From NCBI GenBank assembly GCA_946415695.1, contig CAMKTM010000135.1:1-6672 (forward strand): a DNA stretch of 6,672 nt, in the 5' to 3' direction. The position numbers and the translations under genes are program-made. Source of the stretch: an uncultured Prevotellaceae bacterium (GTDB lineage Bacteria > Bacteroidota > Bacteroidia > Bacteroidales > Bacteroidaceae). Under the pieces are notes generated by a model. That model saw only the letters and a list, made by a program, of their open reading frames with translations, was not told where the DNA came from and ran no database searches. Of the stretch, positions 4,911-6,672 are shown piece after piece (position 1 is the first letter of the stretch; the number at the start of each line of letters is the position of its first letter).

Positions 4911-4944
4911 AGGTGGGAAGCAGAAATGCTTCCCGCCTTTTTTT
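4911..4944 (+). terminator. Intrinsic terminator of the ribosomal operon
   Basis: AGGTGGGAAGCA (4911-4922) pairs with TGCTTCCCGCCT (4927-4938), including one G-U pair, around a GAAA tetraloop (4923-4926). Seven T residues (4938-4944) follow directly. This is a classic Rho-independent terminator for rpmB-rpmG-DUF4295. Confidence 0.93.
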
Positions 4945-4948
4945 GTGT

Positions 4949-4996
4949 GTTGCCGAGGGACGGGCAGCGCGTCGGGTTGCCGAAGCCGGCGGGCAG
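4949..4996. repeat. G/C-rich imperfect direct repeat between two terminators
   Basis: GTTGCCGA occurs at 4949-4956 and 4976-4983, each followed by a GGGCAG (4962-4967 and 4991-4996). The segment is much more G/C-rich than the flanking ribosomal genes. No gene is supported here. Confidence 0.45.
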
Positions 4997-5008
4997 ACAT
5001 AGCAAGAG

Positions 5009-5058
5009 AAAAGGATACGCCCTTTCCGCCCGAGCGGGCGAAAAGGGCGTATCCTTTT
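5009..5058. terminator. Long bidirectional hairpin between convergent transcripts
   Basis: AAAAGGATACGCCCTTT (5009-5025) pairs perfectly with 5042-5058. After a single C/A mismatch, CGCCC (5027-5031) pairs with GGGCG (5036-5040) around the loop GAGC. The result is 22 base pairs. T-rich tails follow on both strands: TTTTGTCTTTT on plus and TTTTCTCTT on minus. It most likely ends the lipoprotein transcript from the minus side, 41 nt after its stop, and backs up the ribosomal-operon terminator from the plus side. Confidence 0.88.
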
Positions 5059-5098
5059 GTCTTTTATGCCTTGCCTGAGAAGGCAGGCGGAGGTGTCC

Positions 5099-6043
5099 TT
5101 ACTGTTTTTGCTCTCTGTGCTTGAGTGCAATCTTGTGCATGCTGCTGCGAACGAGGTCTATGAGGCTTTGTGTAGCAACGAAGTCAGCACGTGTGCGAGA
5201 ATAGATGTATTCTTTGGTGTACCAGATGCTGCTGCCCTTGTAGCGGTATGATTCCGACTGGAGGGTGCCGTTGGCGTTCTGCACGAAGTCGAACTCGTTG
5301 CCATCAGAATGTATTTCTTTGCCATTTTGGTTTCTTGTCCTGGTGTCGGCAGTCGGCAGGTTGTCCGGGCCGAAGCCGAAGAGGCCGAGGACGGCCAGCA
5401 TTCCGCCGAAGTCGTTAAGATCTGTCATCTGCTCGCCTATGTAGTAGGGAAGTTGCTTGCTGCGATTGGGCTGACCGTCGCAGGAGTAAACACGGGTATT
5501 GATTTGTGTTTCTCTAACGTTCTCGCCGTTATCATTGCCCTGTACTGTTTCTTCGTTGTTTATCGTCAGCTGATTGCTTGTCCAAGTAAAGTTTGTCGTG
5601 CTCGTGAATGTCCAAGTCTCGCTGTCTTTTAAGTCCGTCTCTTTGTAAACGGTTTTGCAAGACTTGAGTTTCTTGTCGGAGTCGTAGGTGAAGTCGAACT
5701 GTCCTTCTTCAGCCTCGTATTTGTCATCATTTTGTTCTGTATATACAATCTTTACGATGTTGTCGTTTTTGTCCAATTTGAATTTGACTTCAACGTCTTC
5801 GGCAGAGAAGGAGAACTCGTCGTCGTCCATAAGGTATGTGCGGTCTTTGTCGCCAATGCTTAAGAGGTGTCCTTTCCCGTCGTAGGTGAAATAGTAACCG
5901 CCGAAACTGGTCACTTGCCATTTATCTCCGTTGGCATCGGTGATTGACGGTTTGACTTTGTCGTCGCACGATGTGAGGCTTCCGCCTATGACTGCTGCCA
6001 CAGCAAGTGAGGCAAGGCCCATGAGAATGTTTTTCTGTTTCAT
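5099..6043 (-). CDS. Lipoprotein of unknown function, possibly DUF4595-like
   Basis: The start is placed at 6043, giving 314 residues. The open frame extends to an ATG at 6121, but that codon lies at the promoter -7 box, upstream of the expected transcription start, and the signal peptide begins only at 6043. MKQKNILMGLASL and a hydrophobic stretch lead to the lipobox SLTSC with Cys26 as the lipidated residue. CDDK follows, an acidic run like the surface-export signals of Bacteroidetes lipoproteins, so a cell-surface location is possible. The mature part is rich in Asp, Thr and aromatic beta-strand patterns: WQVTSFGGYYFTYDGKGHLLSI, FDFTYDSDKKLKSC, TWTFTSTTNFTW, YRYKGSSIWYTKEYIYS. The pattern of YDxxGxL strands recalls DUF4595-type lipoproteins, but I am not certain. 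No catalytic motif is visible. It is a single-gene unit with its own promoter and terminator. Confidence 0.78.
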   Translation of the reverse strand: MKQKNILMGLASLAVAAVIGGSLTSCDDKVKPSITDANGDKWQVTSFGGYYFTYDGKGHLLSIGDKDRTYLMDDDEFSFSAEDVEVKFKLDKNDNIVKIVYTEQNDDKYEAEEGQFDFTYDSDKKLKSCKTVYKETDLKDSETWTFTSTTNFTWTSNQLTINNEETVQGNDNGENVRETQINTRVYSCDGQPNRSKQLPYYIGEQMTDLNDFGGMLAVLGLFGFGPDNLPTADTRTRNQNGKEIHSDGNEFDFVQNANGTLQSESYRYKGSSIWYTKEYIYSRTRADFVATQSLIDLVRSSMHKIALKHREQKQ

Positions 6044-6118
6044 GTGAATTGATAAATAATGGTTAATTAATAATGTGGTTTTGAGACAATGGTCTTGGAT
6101 TTTGCTTCCAATCCGCCT

Positions 6119-6149
6119 CAAAGGTACGATTATTTATCAACATACCAAA
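6119..6149 (-). promoter_or_regulatory. Bacteroidetes-type promoter of the lipoprotein gene
   Basis: Read on the minus strand, TTTG (6149-6146), a 19-nt spacer and TACCTTTG (6126-6119) match the consensus exactly. Transcription should begin near 6113, leaving about 70 nt of leader before the start at 6043. This position argues against the upstream ATG at 6121. Confidence 0.87.
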
Positions 6150-6218
6150 CATGGCGATACTTTTTTTCGGTGTTTTGTCTTAAAAATCTGCTTTTTTCGT
6201 CTTTTGTAGGCTTTCGGG

Positions 6219-6250
6219 TGTGGCAGTTCCGGTTAATTGTTGTAACTTTG
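6219..6250 (+). promoter_or_regulatory. Probable promoter of the M16 peptidase gene, abutting its start
   Basis: TAACTTTG at 6243-6250 matches the -7 consensus TAnnTTTG exactly. TGTG at 6219-6222 is one mismatch from TTTG, with a 20-nt spacer. The box ends only 4 bases before the ATG at 6255, so transcription would start at or within a few bases of the start codon. Confidence 0.6.
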
Positions 6251-6254
6251 CGGG

Positions 6255-6672
6255 ATGAATATGTCAGAGGAGCAACCTTCGTTTACGACTCACACCCTTC
6301 CCTGCGGTTTGCGCATTGTCTGCGCTCCGGGGCGGACGGATACGGTCTATCTCGGCATTGCCGTTGATGCCGGGACGCGCCACGAGCTGCCCGGCGAGAG
6401 CGGCATGGCGCACTTCACGGAGCACATGTCGTTCAAGGGGACCCGCAGGCGCTCGGCCCGGCAGGTCATCTCCTGCATGGAGGGCGTGGGCGGAGACCTG
6501 AATGCCTTCACGGGCAAGGAGGAGACGCTCTACTATTGCACTTGCCTCAAGCCGCACGTCCGCCGCGCCATCGACCTCTTGCTCGACATTGCCCTCGAGA
6601 GCACCTATCCGCAGGAGGAGATGCAGCGCGAGGTGGAGGTGGTCATCGACGAGATTGAGAGCTATCAGGACC
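6255..6672 (+). CDS. M16-family (insulinase-like) zinc peptidase, 3' end outside window
   Basis: The visible 139 residues are the start of an M16 catalytic domain. LPCGLRIVCAP (15-25) and YLGIAVDAGTRHE (32-44) match the usual N-terminal strands. The inverted zinc motif HxxEH is HFTEH at 53-57: His53 and His57 bind zinc and Glu56 is the base. The third ligand is expected about 76 residues later, and Glu133 in VVIDEIESYQD fits. GGDLNAFTGKEETLYYC (79-95) is also typical. No signal peptide is seen, so a cytoplasmic location is likely unless the rest shows otherwise. M16B enzymes degrade peptides and usually reach about 400 residues. An in-frame TAA at 6243-6245 blocks any upstream extension, so translation begins at ATG 6255 or ATG 6261. 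The G/C content is higher than in the neighbouring lipoprotein gene. It is transcribed divergently from that gene. Confidence 0.93.
   Translation, partial: MNMSEEQPSFTTHTLPCGLRIVCAPGRTDTVYLGIAVDAGTRHELPGESGMAHFTEHMSFKGTRRRSARQVISCMEGVGGDLNAFTGKEETLYYCTCLKPHVRRAIDLLLDIALESTYPQEEMQREVEVVIDEIESYQD

Noticed and set aside
4945..5008. Possible tRNA or structured RNA in the G/C-rich segment
   Set aside because: No cloverleaf or T-loop consensus could be found. Only imperfect direct repeats are visible.
4885..5130. Minus-strand frame of 81 codons
   Set aside because: It crosses two terminator hairpins and overlaps the end of the lipoprotein gene. Its sequence has no recognisable features.

Overview
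The window looks like chromosomal DNA of a Bacteroidales bacterium, most likely Prevotella or a close relative. Several things point there: promoters of the Bacteroidetes type (TTTG, 19-20 nt, TAnnTTTG) upstream of at least three genes; A/T-rich translation starts with little or no Shine-Dalgarno sequence; the Bacteroidetes-type L28/L33/DUF4295 ribosomal cluster; a DUF4295 protein, which is restricted to this phylum; and short-period repeats between and inside genes.

Layout. Bases 1-472 hold the 3' end of a gene for a secreted or surface protein. Its frame runs without a stop through a palindromic repeat element (1-157) and a 7-nt tandem repeat (346-373), and it ends in a WYDLxGxRV...GIYVxxGRxV type C-terminus. 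Bases 502-2063 hold two genes that overlap by ATGA: a small TIGR04076-family protein and a secreted M64-family zinc metallopeptidase. A strong hairpin (2076-2132) separates them from two minus-strand genes for envelope proteins, a class A (PAP2-type) acid phosphatase (2131-2853) and a small outer-membrane beta-barrel protein (2957-3631).

Bases 3632-4105 contain no convincing gene. They hold two divergent promoters and, between them, a 22-nt periodic array that ends in a 14-bp perfect hairpin. Next comes a compact ribosomal-protein operon: rpmB (L28), rpmG (L33) and a 52-residue DUF4295 protein, closed by a GAAA-loop terminator. The spacers in this operon are built from 8-nt tandem repeats. 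A second, very long hairpin (5009-5058) follows, then a minus-strand lipoprotein gene of unknown function (5099-6043). A divergent gene for an M16 (insulinase-type) zinc peptidase starts at 6255 and runs off the window.

How the genes fit together. The ribosomal trio is a functional unit. The other genes are mostly exported or envelope proteins: two proteases, a phosphatase, a barrel, a lipoprotein and a surface-protein tail. They share a cell compartment but show no evident common pathway. I found no mobile-element genes, CRISPR array, defence system, rRNA or tRNA. The most unusual signals are the translated repeat element at the left edge, the 22-nt hairpin array between divergent promoters (a possible small RNA), the period-8 spacers in the ribosomal operon, and a promoter placed so close to the M16 start codon that its mRNA should be leaderless or nearly so.
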